Shown: positions 1 through 11,460 of the stretch, one piece after another
Layout: each line of letters opens with the position of its first letter
Position numbering within the stretch: the stretch's first letter is position 1
Source: Zygnema cylindricum
Lineage: Eukaryota > Streptophyta > Zygnematophyceae > Zygnematales > Zygnemataceae
Assembly (NCBI GenBank): GCA_037447655.1
Contig: JBBHKE010002480.1
Coordinates: forward strand, 379,482-443,481
Direction: 5' to 3'
Length of the DNA: 64,000 nucleotides
Notes under the pieces: model-generated
Seen by the model: the letters and a program-made list of their open reading frames with translations, nothing else
The model's database searches: none
What the model was told of the DNA's origin: nothing
Translations under genes and position numbers: made by a program

Positions 1-142
1 GATTTTTGCCCTTCGGCAACTCCTCGTCCAACTGCTGTGACCTCCATTCTATCGCCAAAATAAGATTTTTTAAGCAGCAAAAATCCGATAATTTAGGTCC
101 TGTAGATTTTAAGCTCAAGTCCTTCTCAGAGATTCCCACAAC
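1..142 (-). CDS. possible partial exon of an unidentified gene
   Basis: On the minus strand a pyrimidine-poor but canonical TGCAG acceptor (143-147) is followed by 142 bases open in one frame to the window edge, with no stop. The reading begins VVGISEKDLSLKSTG and continues acidic and basic. I do not recognise the protein. It would be an internal or terminal exon of a gene running leftwards, divergent from RPAIN. An open frame of this length can arise by chance, so this is only a candidate. Confidence 0.3.
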
Positions 143-428
143 CTGCATTAACACATAACAGAAGGTATATTAAAGAGTCACAAAGCAACTCTCAGCAACT
201 TGGAACCTGAATGATGGTGGTCTCACAAATGGGGCTGAAGAACAAGAAACACTACCCTTACAACACACAGACCGCATTCAGAGGCATTATGAGCTCCATA
301 AGACAGTCTCTGAGTTATTGCCATAACTTTTCGACCATGATTTGCATACCACTTCATCCAGCAACAAAACGGCCAAACATGCATGGGACTTTTGGACCCA
401 TAATCTCGTCTCATCTCTCTGTTCTACT

Positions 429-476
429 TTCCCCCCTCCCCCTCCCCTCCCCCCTCCCTCTCCCCCTCCCTCCCTT
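429..476 (-). other. G-quadruplex-capable G-tract (C-rich on +)
   Basis: The plus strand is an uninterrupted run of CCC to CCCCCC blocks separated by one or two T. The minus strand therefore has more than four G-runs of three or more with very short loops, the classic quadruplex pattern (i-motif on the other strand). It lies between the partial minus exon and RPAIN. Confidence 0.6.
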
Positions 477-726
477 TTGTTTGTGTTTTTCTTTTTCCTT
501 GTCTTTTCTGGAAACTTCTTGACCTTGTAGCAAAAGTTTCCCAAACAATTTTTTTAAAACACTGCCCTTTTCTTGCCTCCTTTATAGCCATTGGTTTGTT
601 AATATGAATCCTTTTTTGAGTCATGTTTAGATCCTGAAATGATTCTTAAAAAAAAAAGAAAATTATTCTTAAATGTTGACGCTTAATTTACAAATTTCTC
701 CACCTCAAATATTTACAATTCAATGG

Positions 727-909
727 TAAACCTTTCATCGTTATTAGAGTGAGTAACGCTAGTTTGAGTGAGAGTTTGTTTGAACCAAAATCATAAATTA
801 GTGTTAATGGCATTGAAGTAATCTATAATGAGCCACGTGGAAAAACATAGCTAATTAATTCTAATGCGTTACCCCTAATATTTTTTAACGCTTAAGCGAT
901 GGGCGTGTA
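727..909. mobile_element. MITE (TA-target, ATCG-TATTAG family)
   Basis: A short element of about 180 bp. The left end carries ATCGTTATTAGAG and the right end AAGCGATGGGCGTGTA, an imperfect inverted pair, with an internal GCCACGTGG motif typical of this family in the window. It is degenerate. Confidence 0.45.
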
Positions 910-1147
910 GTGACAAAAAGTTCTTTGTAAAAATGGGTCATTTGCGTTAATTTAACTCGAACCCGATTAGGTCTTTAATTTGTTGCTTGGATTTGTTTGT
1001 GTTTGTTTATTACTTCGATTAATCGATGAACCACACCTATTGCTCATAGATACTTTTGGTTCGTTCATAGTTTTTGAGTCGAGGGAAAATAACAATTGAC
1101 AAAAAAAAATTGATTCATCAAAGTACTGTCGAAACAATACATGCAAA

Positions 1148-1349
1148 CCACACCTCCCATCGCTATTAGAGTTAATAGCTCTAATTTGAGTTCGTGTTTT
1201 TTTTACCCGAAACCATAAAATAGTGTTAATAGCATATATAGTTAAATTGCCCGTAATGAGCCATATGATAAATCACAATTCTGTGTAGTGGATCCTGAAT
1301 CCGATTTAACATTAATAATTCTTGAACTCTAATAGCGATATAAGGTGTA
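1148..1349. mobile_element. MITE (same family)
   Basis: The ends read CACACCTCCCATCGCTATTAG and CTCTAATAGCGATATAAGGTGTA, which are inverted repeats of each other. The length is about 200 bp, like the other copies. There is no coding capacity. Confidence 0.6.
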
Positions 1350-1927
1350 TTGTTACCCTAGTTAAAATTACGAGCCTTAGTGCCTTAAATTGAAGTGGAA
1401 TAATCCTAGCCTGAACCATGTGTACTTTAAGCGTAAATAAATATTAGTATGAGGATTGCCTGTCTTAACAATTCTAAAGGATTAATGGGTCTGAGGACTG
1501 TTTTAGTGTTCATAATTATATCTTTGGTGCTTATGATGTGGATGATCCTGAACCGTTCAAAGGTTTAGCGTTTAAGAAAAAAAAACAATTGTGATTATTT
1601 ACGCTATTTTATGTTCAGAAGCTAGAAAAATTGGGATTGAATTATTTCCGTTGATGCTAATAGTGATTCACGGTATGAGTTGAGGACTTTAGAGGATATT
1701 ATTTTCTTTTAAGTATTTTTGCCACTTGACATAAAGGGATGTGCTAAGTTTTCACCTGTAAAACGTCAAATATGGGAAAAAAAAGTACTTGCCCGGGGGG
1801 AAAATTCGATTCCACTTCCGAAGCCATTTTGCGCCATGTTTGTAGAGCTCAAGTTTTTATGAAACTCTTCGGTTTGAATGGTAATGAGAAAAAGTAAGCT
1901 GAAATTATTTGGAGCTTAAAGAAGTAA

Positions 1928-1953
1928 CTCTCTCTCACTCTCCCTCTCTCTCT

Positions 1954-1985
<32 letters not shown>
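1928..1985. repeat. compound (CT)n-(CA)n microsatellite
   Basis: CT-rich dinucleotide tract (about 1928-1969) passing directly into about eight CA units. Confidence 0.9.
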
Positions 1986-2360
1986 GTCAAAGTTACAGCA
2001 GAAGCAATTTATAAGTCTAATGAAATCTTGAGGCTTAAACCCCCTTGCACGAACTATCCTTTTCCAGGCAAACCAAAGTGATGCCTCTTTAATTAGAGAG
2101 GAACTAACCGAAGTAAAAGTGTGGGAGTATGTGACATACTGACATGCAATTTTATACAGCATCCAGTGTGGAAGCTTTTGCAGGCTTGTATGAACGACAC
2201 TTTTCCATTTCTCACATTTTTTTTACGATCTATATGAAGTTTCATCTTTATGTTTATCGTCATATTCTACTTAACACGTTTGATGCAGTTCTAGAACCCT
2301 AACTTCTTTTCCACCGATATCTTTTTGAGGTATTTTTCAGGTTGTTTTTAGGTACTGGCT

Positions 2361-3668
2361 ATGGATGCCACCTGTCGCCAAAATTCGACAAAGAGAGAAC
2401 CTGTTAAGGCATGGCGACTGGAGTGGAAAGAGGAGGTGAGTTGAAGAATTAGAATAGAATTAGAATAGCCATGGCTACTAATAGGAAAAGGATTTTTCGT
2501 TTTCCTCTCTTCTTCTAAAGGTTTGCATGTATACATTTTCGCCCCGGCCACTAAGTGGAAAAGGATCTCTTCTGTTTTCCTCTCTTCTTTTACAGGTTTG
2601 CATGAAATCATTTTCGCCGTCTATGATACAGTCTGGATTAGATTAATTTATAAAATGCAAATGTCACCGATTGCTGATTCAAACTGTTCTGCATAAAAAA
2701 AAACAAAAAACTTTATTGGGCTTCAGACTCACCTAGTCTCTGTGAATCAATATTTCTCTGTTGTCTTGAAATTTCTTTCATTGTTCATTCATCCTTCGAT
2801 TGCCAGGTTTCCTCGGGTGTGGTTATGATTTCCAATACAAGACAAAACATTGATTTGTTTTGAAGCCCAAAAACGCACGTGTACAGTTCTATTATTTCTA
2901 ATGATGTTCTTTGTGGTATCGTGCATTCAGTTAAAACGGGAGTGCCAAAAACGGATACAAAGAGAAAGACACAGTCTCCTTCAGAAGTTTCGGAGAGCCG
3001 GAAATTCTACACCCGATTTGAACCAGGTACACTGTAATGATTATTAGGGTTAAGGAATTAGGGTTAAGGAATTATTAGTGTGAATGTGGAATTACAATGT
3101 ATAATATTAATTCAGTGTAGGGAGACGTGGCAACTTGTAGTTCCACTCCTTTAAATAGTGTTATAAACACTATTCTTTGATGTTTGATCAAAAATAGCCT
3201 CCACCGGATTTGTGTTATTAACATTAATAGCGATGGGTAGTGTACGAAGGTGTCTTTTTTTTTGCTGGAAACGTTCTAGTTCATTGTAAAACGTCTATGT
3301 TTATCTTTTTTTGGTTGAAAGTTAAATTTCTGTTCATAATCGTGCATCAAAGAGTTTATTGTGTTGCTTTTTTTTTTCTTCTCCTGTCTGTTTTTTTGTC
3401 TTGACAGGAGAACTGTCTGGTGTCACTGACAGGTGGATTATGTGTTTTTTTGTTGATTGGAAGTTTGTCTTTGACAAAGATACTGGTACATGCTATTTTT
3501 TAATTAAAATACTAGTGTTTTTGTACGAGAGTTAAGTTTTAGTCTTTAGTGAGTTCTTCGAAGATGTTTTTATATTACAGGAGAGAACGAAAGAAAGGAT
3601 ATTCTTCACTTTAGTATTTCATTAGATCGTTTCACTTGTCTGAGGTTTTGTCCGTCTGTGTTTCCTGC

Positions 3669-3739
<71 letters not shown>

Positions 3740-6700
3740 GTCCGAGTCAGAATCATTATTTCAAATCATCTATGGCCTTCTCACGAACTAAGAATATTCC
3801 CAGTGGAATAGTTTCTTAGATTCTGAAACAGCAATGAGGTCAATCATAACATAAAACAAGTTATTTGTATACCAGCGCTGTTGATCTTGTAGTAGTTAAA
3901 CCTGTATTAAGATTTATTCTCTAATTCTAACATAAAACAAATCATTCTTTTACCATCCTTTTGAACTTGTAATAGTTCAAACCTGCATTATGATCATAGT
4001 TCAACAGTGTGAAATCTTGTGGAAACATCTTATCTGGTTACACCGTATTATACGCATACTAAACAGGTTTCTTGAGTGTATTACGAGTATTGTATGGGAT
4101 AACCACATATAGCATTTCCATCCTTTTTCGCACATTAAATTAAAACTAGGATCTGAAATGATTTTACGGATATAATACGCGCATAATAAAACATAGTCAC
4201 ATATAACATTCCGTACTTTTTTGGACATTAAAACAATGACTAAGATTCGTTCTTCTTTATTATTCGTTCTTATTGATGGAAATTTGCAGAGTTCTGTAAC
4301 TTCCACACTGCGACATATTTTGGCAGAAGAGCTTCACAGTTTTGACAGAAGCCATCCTTCTGACCAACCAAATGGGAAAGCTTCAGAAAATGGGAGAATA
4401 ATCTCAGAAAACGACAGGATAACTACAAGAAATGGTTCCTCGGGAACTCCAGGATTTGGTGATTCTGTGGTCCACGGTCCTCCGGAGGATATGCTTTGGG
4501 AGTATGAGACAGGTGAAGCTCCGAGGCTTATGGAAAACGAAGACTGTTTGGAAGGACTGAATGAAGAGGAATATCAAGAGCTTATGATGGAAATGGAGAG
4601 AGCTTTACGTGAAGATATGGACCAAGCGGTACAAAGAGTTGGTATGATCGAGAATTCATTTACGCTTAAAATAATTGTGGGCTACTCTCTTTATATGTCC
4701 TTTTTTTCCTATGTGTCAGAGACCGTAATCGCAGAAAAAGCTTATAACTCTCTTTACTATGCTATGGCTTTTACGGTTTATTAAAGTTTTTTAGGGTTTG
4801 TGAATGCTGGTAATGATGTTGTTCTTGAGTCACATTGGTGAAGTGCTTATATGCATCCTGTTTCTATTCTAAGATACGGTCTCTATAATTATCCATTTTG
4901 TCATTTGTCCCTTATTTTTTTTGTTTCTTTTCTTTTTCATTTTAGTATCTTTTGAGTGGGTGGTATTGTGTTTGGTAACAGAAGCAGAGATGTTAGAGGA
5001 TGAAGACCGAATAAGAGCTTTTGAAAAGGAAGAATTTGCAGCTTTGGTGGAGTTCCGAGAAGAACTGGAGGTCAGTTCTTAGTTACACTGACCAACACTA
5101 TTAGTGTAAAGAAATCATTAGTGTAGATGCGGAAATAGAATGTATAGTACTAATTTAGAGTAGGGACATGTGGCGGTTTGTCGTCCACTCCCTTAAGTAG
5201 TGTTATTGTATTGTGATTTTCGGTCAAAAAAACTTGTGAGGGAATTGGTATTACTTACACTAATAATAGTGATGAAGAGGGTATACTAAACTGGTGCAAG
5301 GTGGCCGTTATGTTGTTCCGCTTTTTTTTGTTTACTTAACATTTGTCGACGCAATTGAAAATTATGTCTTTTAGACATTATGTCTTTTGGATTCTATTGT
5401 TTGCGAAAAGTTTGGATATAGTGATTTGGAGCTCAGGTCATGTATGGCCGTCACCTTATTTGAGTTTGAGAATTATTAAGTTTGTGTCAATAATTTTTAT
5501 TTGGAGTTTGTTGATGTGGCCCATTTCTCACCTCTCCTTTAACCAGTTTTTTTAGACACGATATTATGATTTTTGTCCAGAAACACTATATTATGATCGA
5601 ATTAGTGTTGTCAACTCTTATATTGATGAAAGGTGTAACAGCAATGTCTTGAAAACTCTTTAAAAGGCCACAAACGCCGGAAAATTAGACCAGAAACGTA
5701 TTGTGATTTGCTTTTATTCTCATTCCCTCTCTCTCTCTCTCTCTCCTCTTTCTCTCTCCCCTCTCTCACTCTCTCTCTCCCCTCTCCCCCTCTCCTGTCC
5801 CCCTCTCTCCTCTCCCCTCTCCCTCTCCCCTCTCGCCTCTCTCCTCTCTCTCCTCTCTCGTCACTCTGAGGTGTTTACGGTTTTTATAGTTACGAGAGGA
5901 GTGCAAAACAAACCTTGTTTTTGGTTGGCCAGGATGACAACGGCGTTCTATGTCCCCTTTGCAAACAACATTGTGTTCAACGGAAAGGAGAGACATTTTT
6001 TTGCAAATGTGGCAAATTTAACCTCGACACTCGAAATGATAAGGTACATCGCCCATTGCTAGTAGAGATAAGGAATTATTATTGTTAACAGTATATTAGA
6101 ATTGACTACACTAAATCATGTTTTGCTACGTGGCTCATTATGGTCCCACTTACTTAAAAGGTGTTATTAACATTAGTTTATGATTTTGAAATAAACCAAT
6201 GGCTCGAATATGAGTGATTTATTCGAATAGTGATGGGTAGTGTAGTGGTTTTAATCCTTATTAGTGATTGTTATTGTCGATTTTCACTAGAGATTTTCAA
6301 TTTGTTACTTCAATTTAAAGACACTGTCATTTTGATACAAGCAAAACTGTATTGTTTTGAAGAATTTAAGGTTTTGTTTAGGCATTTAGGGTGTTTTATT
6401 GTTGTTAAAACCGGAATAAAACCGGAATAAAACCGGAATAACTCTTGAAACTTGACATTCTCGAGTGTCTTTTCTCGGGACATTGTGATTTGTTTAGTTG
6501 TTCTTGTTGAGATGTTCATTTTATTTTTGTTAGGGATTCAAAGTTGTGTTTTATTTGTTAATAAGGGGATTTAGGAAGGGTTTATTTAGAGGATTAGAGA
6601 TTTTTCATTATTATGTAATGAATTTTGATATGTGATAGTAGCGAGTTGACTTTCCGTATTACATTATAGCATTACATAGTAGTTTAAATAGTTATATACA

Positions 6701-6980
6701 ATGGTTATAAGATAGTTTAAATAATACTATTATTAAAGGTTTTGGTTGTCTTTTTAACCATATAGTGAGTATAAAACAACTAAGATAGTTATATGCTTTG
6801 TTTATCTTTTTAATCCAGGTGGGGATAAGTTTTCTCAAAGATCGACTTGGAGAAGTTTTCGAGGAACATTTAAAGTTGAATTGTCCAAATCAACCAATTT
6901 TTTTTATCGAAACTCAATTTGGCGTGGAAGTTTTAATGGTGCATTGTGACACGTGTCACATGTTTCAACTTGTATTATGA
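2361..6980 (+). CDS. RPAIN: RPA-interacting protein (RPAIN/RIP-alpha homologue)
   Basis: Exons 2361-2435, 2931-3026, 4290-4641, 4982-5070, 5933-6043 and 6819-6980 splice in frame with GT-AG introns to a 294-aa protein. The family carries replication protein A into the nucleus. Residues 1-57 match the conserved basic N-terminus: a WKEE motif, then a helix rich in Arg and Lys. The middle (58-204) is acidic and poorly conserved, with a Glu-rich stretch around 130-165. The C-terminus has the family's zinc-binding cysteines: C211-P-L-C214, C218, C228-K-C230 and a final C284-D-T-C287, ending with the usual short hydrophobic tail. The ATG at 2361 fits the family N-terminus. MITEs lie in introns 2, 4 and 5, and a long CT repeat in intron 2. 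I am confident of the family; exon ends are read from the sequence without transcripts. Confidence 0.88.
3028..3244. mobile_element. MITE at the donor of RPAIN intron 2
   Basis: The element begins TACACTGTAATGATTATTAG and ends TTAATAGCGATGGGTAGTGTA. Its first TA is the T and A of the intron's GTA, directly after the last exon base but one (exon ends 3026). Confidence 0.65.
3670..3734. repeat. (CT)n microsatellite, RPAIN intron 2
   Basis: About 32 uninterrupted CT units; likely highly polymorphic in length. Confidence 0.97.
5084..5283. mobile_element. MITE in RPAIN intron 4
   Basis: The left end is TACACTGACCAACACTATTAG and the right end ACTAATAATAGTGATGAAGAG followed by GGTATA. It lies 14 bp into the intron after exon 4. 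Confidence 0.5.
5729..5865. repeat. CT-rich tract before RPAIN exon 5
   Basis: About 135 bp of CT/CCT simple sequence in intron 4, about 70 bp upstream of the exon 5 acceptor at 5932. Confidence 0.9.
6045..6244. mobile_element. MITE at the donor of RPAIN intron 5
   Basis: It begins TACATCGCCCATTGCTAGTAG and ends ATAGTGATGGGTAGTGTA. The exon ends at 6043, so the element's first TA forms the GTA of the splice donor, as in intron 2. Confidence 0.6.
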
Positions 6981-8287
6981 TTGGTAATACAATCAACACG
7001 ATTATAATACAAGGATTATCTTGACATATTATCGTTATGTTACCGCGAATACCGTGGTGTATACCGTTATCTCTCAAGTCAACGAAAAAAATATGGCGAG
7101 TTTTGTACACAAAAGATAAAAATACGGCCATTTGTAAAGTAGTTGTTCAATAAATTGTTCAGTAAGTTCAAGGTTCAATAATTTTTTGTTTTGTTCAATA
7201 AGTTGTGGTTCGTTCAATAAATTTTGTTTTGTTCAATAAATTTTGTTTTGTTTAATGATTTTTTTTTTTTGTTCAGAAGTTTTTTTTTATGAAGTTTGTT
7301 GGGAATTGTTATGAGATACCTTTTTGGTGCGACCAATTTGATTATGAGCCTTTTTTCTCTTTTTGTGATGCTCTTAGTTAATTGTTAATTTTAAGTACAC
7401 TTGCGCCCTTGCTTTTCAAAATGTTGCTTCTTTTATTGTCATTGTTTTCTGTGCTCTTTTCTTTGTTTGCTAGTTTCTTATATTTTAATGTTTTGCTTGC
7501 TTCCCCTCACATTTAGTTTTTCATTTGCTTTGCCGACCATTTTTTTTTGGATGGTTTACCATCAAGCTGTCGTAATAGAGTCTTGTTATTTTTTAAAAAT
7601 AAATTATAAAAATTAAAACGTGAACCGTGACAAACCTCGATTCTACTCAATTTTACAACTAAGTATGATTATGTTCAAAAGTCCATGATCACCAAACTTA
7701 CCATAAAAATAATCACGTCCAAAAGTGAAGTTTAGAAAAAGTAAAAAACCCATTTAAAAAACAATAAATAGCTTTTCTCACACAAGCTTCAACCATCCGC
7801 CCTCACTCACCTTATAATGAATAACTTTGTAATGACTTTGTATTTATAAGTTGTTTTCTTTTTGTTTTTGTTGTGTTGTTATTTTATTCCCTTGCTGGTA
7901 GTTTTTCAGTTTCGACCATGCCACACCTTTTGTACCCTCGGACTCAGATGGTTTACCATCGTGCTTTTTAATTTATCCTGCATCACACCAAAATGAACCC
8001 AAAAGAACCCCAAAAGAACCTTAAAAAACCCCTTAAAAACTCTTAAAAGAACCTAAAAGGAACTCATTTATCAAACTAATTAGCATTCGGATCCTCAATT
8101 TACACTCGAGGAGCAAAAAAAAGAAAAAAAAATAGCATCCGTTGGATTATTTTGAACCAAAAAACCCTAAAACTGAAAAAAAAGCACAAATACATATAAA
8201 TTCCTTCGAAGGAAAACTAGGACCATCCGATATTTCAACCTAGGAGTTGAAATAAGCCCAATATTGCCTTAATTCACTTAGGCCGTG
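6981..8287. other. intergenic region with LINE-tail-like sequences
   Basis: No gene seen. 7140-7270 is a run of GTTCAATAA-like units. 7550-7563 and 7947-7960 both read GATGGTTTACCATC, a perfect stem-loop also present at the 3' ends of the LINE copies at 36567 and 52591. 7401-7616 and 7840-7985 are therefore probably 5'-truncated LINE 3' ends. The second is followed by an A-rich AAAAGAACC-type tail. Confidence 0.5.
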
Positions 8288-8762
8288 TTGGTGAGCTTTC
8301 TCGAGCCATTCACCCCTACCCCCAAGTCTTCTTCCACTATTGAGGTCCTTCAAGCTCTCCACCCCCCTACACCTTCCCCTTTACCCCCTTCTATCCACGC
8401 CTTTCAGCCTTCTGAGAGTTTTACTTTAGATCGCGAGGTTTTCATTAAGGCTCTTAGCTCTTCTCCTCACCTTTCAGCGAGGGGGCCCTCGGGCACAGTT
8501 TATGAGTTGTTTCGTGATGTTTTGCCCCCTGAATCGGGTGCTCGGGGGTTCGATGTGTTCTTTCGAGTATGTTCTCTTATTGCTAGTGGGGATGTTCCCC
8601 CTCGGATTTGTGATCTTCTCACAACGTCCCGCCTTGTGGCAGTCGCCAAACTTAATGGTGGGATCTGCCCTATTGCCGTGGGAGAGGTTTTATATAGATT
8701 GGTGGCTCATGCGATATGTCTCCAGCTCCAACCAACTTTCCATGATTATTTCTCTCCTCATC
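8288..8762 (+). pseudogene. LINE reverse transcriptase, N-terminal fragment (copy 1)
   Basis: One open frame of about 160 codons matches residues about 23-117 of the longer LINE at 34075-36600 (motifs GPSGTVYELF and PIAVGEVLYRLVA). It also holds about 60 additional upstream residues rich in Pro and Ser, which the longer copy lacks. It stops at the residues FHDYFSPH, where an LTR fragment begins. The catalytic aspartates lie beyond the break. This copy is useful because it shows more of the element's N-terminus than the other copies. Confidence 0.75.
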
Positions 8763-9022
8763 GATAGGACCCTCTCTCCCAGAGAGCTTCTGTACAAAAG
8801 GTCAACTTTGACCCTCCATAACTTACTGCTCAGGGGAGCAAATTCAGAGATTCTTTTTGCTATCGACTCACGGGAGTCTTGTCTTCACAGAGGTGGAGTT
8901 GGTCAGAGTTTTGTCTGCCAGGGTGGCAGTTATTTTTGCTGAAACACAAAGGGGTCAGGGTTATCCTAGAGGCTTCTTGGAAGCTCTCCACTCTGAGGAC
9001 ATATGGAGGTCTCAGAGTTTCA
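8763..9022 (+). repeat. Copia LTR fragment (3' part)
   Basis: This matches the terminal 260 bp of the Copia-2 LTRs (inverted at 56413-56680 and 60083-60340) and the fragment at 32260-32595. It ends in the same CTCAGAGTTTCA. No internal Copia sequence is attached. Confidence 0.75.
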
Positions 9023-10486
9023 CAAGCTGTAAGCAAAGCCCAACCAAACATTGAGGAAAAGATAAACGGAGTGAGGCGAAAATTGGTTTTGCAAAAAGCC
9101 AAGCTCTAGCCCCAGGCCCGAATAAGATCGGAGTTGACCCTGCGGTTCAACCGTAGAGAGCGCCTCAAGTAGGTTCTTGAATTCAACAATGGTTACCTTA
9201 TCGACGATATGTTGTTGCACTCTGGAGTGACTTTTGGTGATGAGTGAAAGGAACTCATGAACTTCATCTTTATCTTGAACTGGTAAAAGCGTTGGAGTGG
9301 ACGATAACGAATGTTGAAATGGCAGTAAGCCCTCAACGACATGAGATGCACATGAGATAAAATAGGAGTATCGTCTACCAAAAGCCTTGAAGTAGTGATA
9401 AATGCCACAAGGGCTCAACTCCCTAAGTAAGCAGCTGTCGCCAAGGAGGCCCTAAGACGCAAACCGTGACCCCCGCAAGTCTTGATTAAGCAACTTGCAT
9501 ATAAGCGAGTAGTCAGGTTTCGTATGAGCAAATAGCCCTTCCCGGCTATCAGTGATATCGTGGCCAACAAGTTGATATTGAATCCCAGAGAGGCTTTTAT
9601 CAAATTCTGAAAGGGATGAAATGAAAGAAGAGTTAGGGGATAAAGTGGGGGGAAAGTACAATGGGCGTTGGGTAAAATTACAAGTTAAGATAGCAAACGC
9701 CACTTGAGAATCCGGAAGTTTAGGAATGTCCTCGCAATGGGAAAGGTTGTCCAACAAGGCACCTTTAACAAGTGGTCAACAAAATCAAGGGCTCCAGTAA
9801 AGGAACCTAAGCCCTTATACCCTCTTTAGGAGTAAAAATAAAGAATCCCGAAAGGAGAGAAAATCCGGTGCAAACCTCTATGGCTTCGTATAACACACTA
9901 AGTGATTGACAAAAAGATGTACCTTGGAACTTTCTTTTACAAAATGGTGAAAGGCAACAACAACTTGGTCAGACGAGCCAATGATATGAGAATCCTGATA
10001 TGAGAATCCTCAACCACAAACGGGAAAAAATAACTTGGAAAAGTCGTAACCAATACTTGTAAAGCTTGCAAGTGGGTGAGGGCAAAAAAACGGGTTTTTA
10101 AAAGGTCACCCTGACGAGTACCACTTTCAGGTTCTAAAGTGGCAACTTCCCCAAATGACCTCTCATTTGATAAAATTGGCGGTTAGATTTGGAGTAAAAG
10201 AGGAAAAAAATGGTTAATTGGAGACGGGGCGGAACGAAACTCACGAAATAGGGCGTTACGGTCAACAGTGAGAAAAGCATTGGCAATGCCAACTTCGATA
10301 ACCACACAATCCTGATGCAATTCAAGAATCGCCCATTGGACCGTGAACAACCGTCTCACAACCTCCACGCATCGCGACACTTAACTATTGTGGGGAGATG
10401 ATCTTTGAAGGCCCTTTAGAGTTGTAAACACATTAATCGCGCTATAATACCATAGAAGACTTCCTCTACGACAGTCGGACGGAAAA
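9023..10486 (-). pseudogene. degenerate LINE (copy 2, minus strand)
   Basis: Read right to left, broken frames follow the same LINE order. An EVFYGIIARL-like segment lies near 10455. The first RT catalytic region is degenerate (IANAFLTVDRNALF, about 10230-10270). The post-RT segment with PDSQVAFAIL is near 9715, and LSSLSEF and AAYLGS blocks follow. The end near the zinc region is truncated at about 9023. Many stops and frameshifts show it is old. The 5' end is cut by the Copia LTR that starts at 10487. Confidence 0.7.
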
Positions 10487-11460
10487 TGTTGAAATAACTA
10501 GATTTAAAGAGTATTTTCTAGGTCTAAATAGATTAGTGAAAACGAAAAAGAAAAGCGTAGACAGTCTGCCTCCACCTCCTCCCTCTAGCCCCCATACTTG
10601 TTGTAGTCACTAATAGAGAGAGAGAGTGGTGGAGCCATGGCTGCCTCAGCTCCATAGGCAGGACTAAAGAGTGACATAAGTTACTCTCAACAAAAGGTTG
10701 AGTCTGGCAGGTTTCGAACCTCCGACCGGCAAAGCAAGGCGTAGCCGTCAGCTCTAACCGGTCTGGAGTTCGTTGAATTACATAGGGTGTGATATTTATT
10801 TAAACTTTGTTTTGATCTCTAATCCGATTAACGGAAATACAAATGAAGGGACATACAACTAGTTAATATATAGTGCGAACATGATCCCGCACGAAAAAAA
10901 TGAATCGGACATTTGTTTCAACGGCTAACTTTAAAAGTATTTTTTGATCCAACGGCACATGTCGCCGCCGAGATCCCGCAATGGTCGCTTTGGCGGTTTT
11001 CGCACGCGGCATGACCTAGCACCACTTGGAGAGATAACATTTGGAAGCTGAAATCCCGGAGACATAAGAACGAGTAAAATGTAGACACGCGTCCACTCAA
11101 TGGCCTTGTCGTACAAAGGCCCTTCAAAAAGGATATCAATCGTAATACCTTTCTGTACTATACACTCATATGATTCGATCGTAGTGCACTAGATAGGGGT
11201 TGTGAGAGGGGTTTGGGACAACATTTTTAGTAGGCAGCAGCCTCTCTCTTTGAGAGTTTGTATAAATTAGCATTTTTGCCGCTTCATAACTTATCGCCTG
11301 GTTGGGCGTTTTCAGTGATTCTTTTTGCTGTGGACTTAGAGGAGTCCACAGTGCATAGGGGTGTAGTTAGGCTGACAATTTGTCTGGTTGATCAGCAATG
11401 ATTTTAGGTGAAAGAGGGCTACTTAAAACTACCTAAAGGCTTCTTGGATTTTATAGTCCA
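10487..11460 (+). repeat. 5' LTR of Copia-1
   Basis: It begins TGTTGAAATAACTAG, matching the 3' LTR start at 16728 (TGTTAAAATAACAAG), and shares the following TTTTCTAGGTCTAAATAG block. It ends TATAGTCCA directly before the gag ATG. It carries a tRNA-like insertion (10704-10776), and its 3' part resembles the LTR fragments at 8763 and 32260. Confidence 0.65.
10704..10776 (-). repeat. tRNA-like / SINE-head-like segment in the LTR
   Basis: On the minus strand a box-A-like CCGGTTAGAGC (about 10751-10761) is followed by box B GGTTCGAAACC (10710-10720) at tRNA-like spacing. The T-stem has a mismatch and no convincing acceptor stem forms, so this is not a functional tRNA gene. It may be the head of a tRNA-derived SINE. 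Confidence 0.4.

Larger units (their letters stand above)
910..2360. other. intergenic DNA upstream of RPAIN
   Basis: Apart from the MITE at 1148-1349 and the microsatellite at 1928-1985, this is AT-rich DNA with no recognised gene. It must contain the RPAIN promoter, but I see no convincing TATA box tied to a start site. Confidence 0.5.

Noticed and set aside
10704-10776. Functional tRNA gene
   Set aside because: Boxes A and B are present, but the T-stem is mismatched and no acceptor stem forms.
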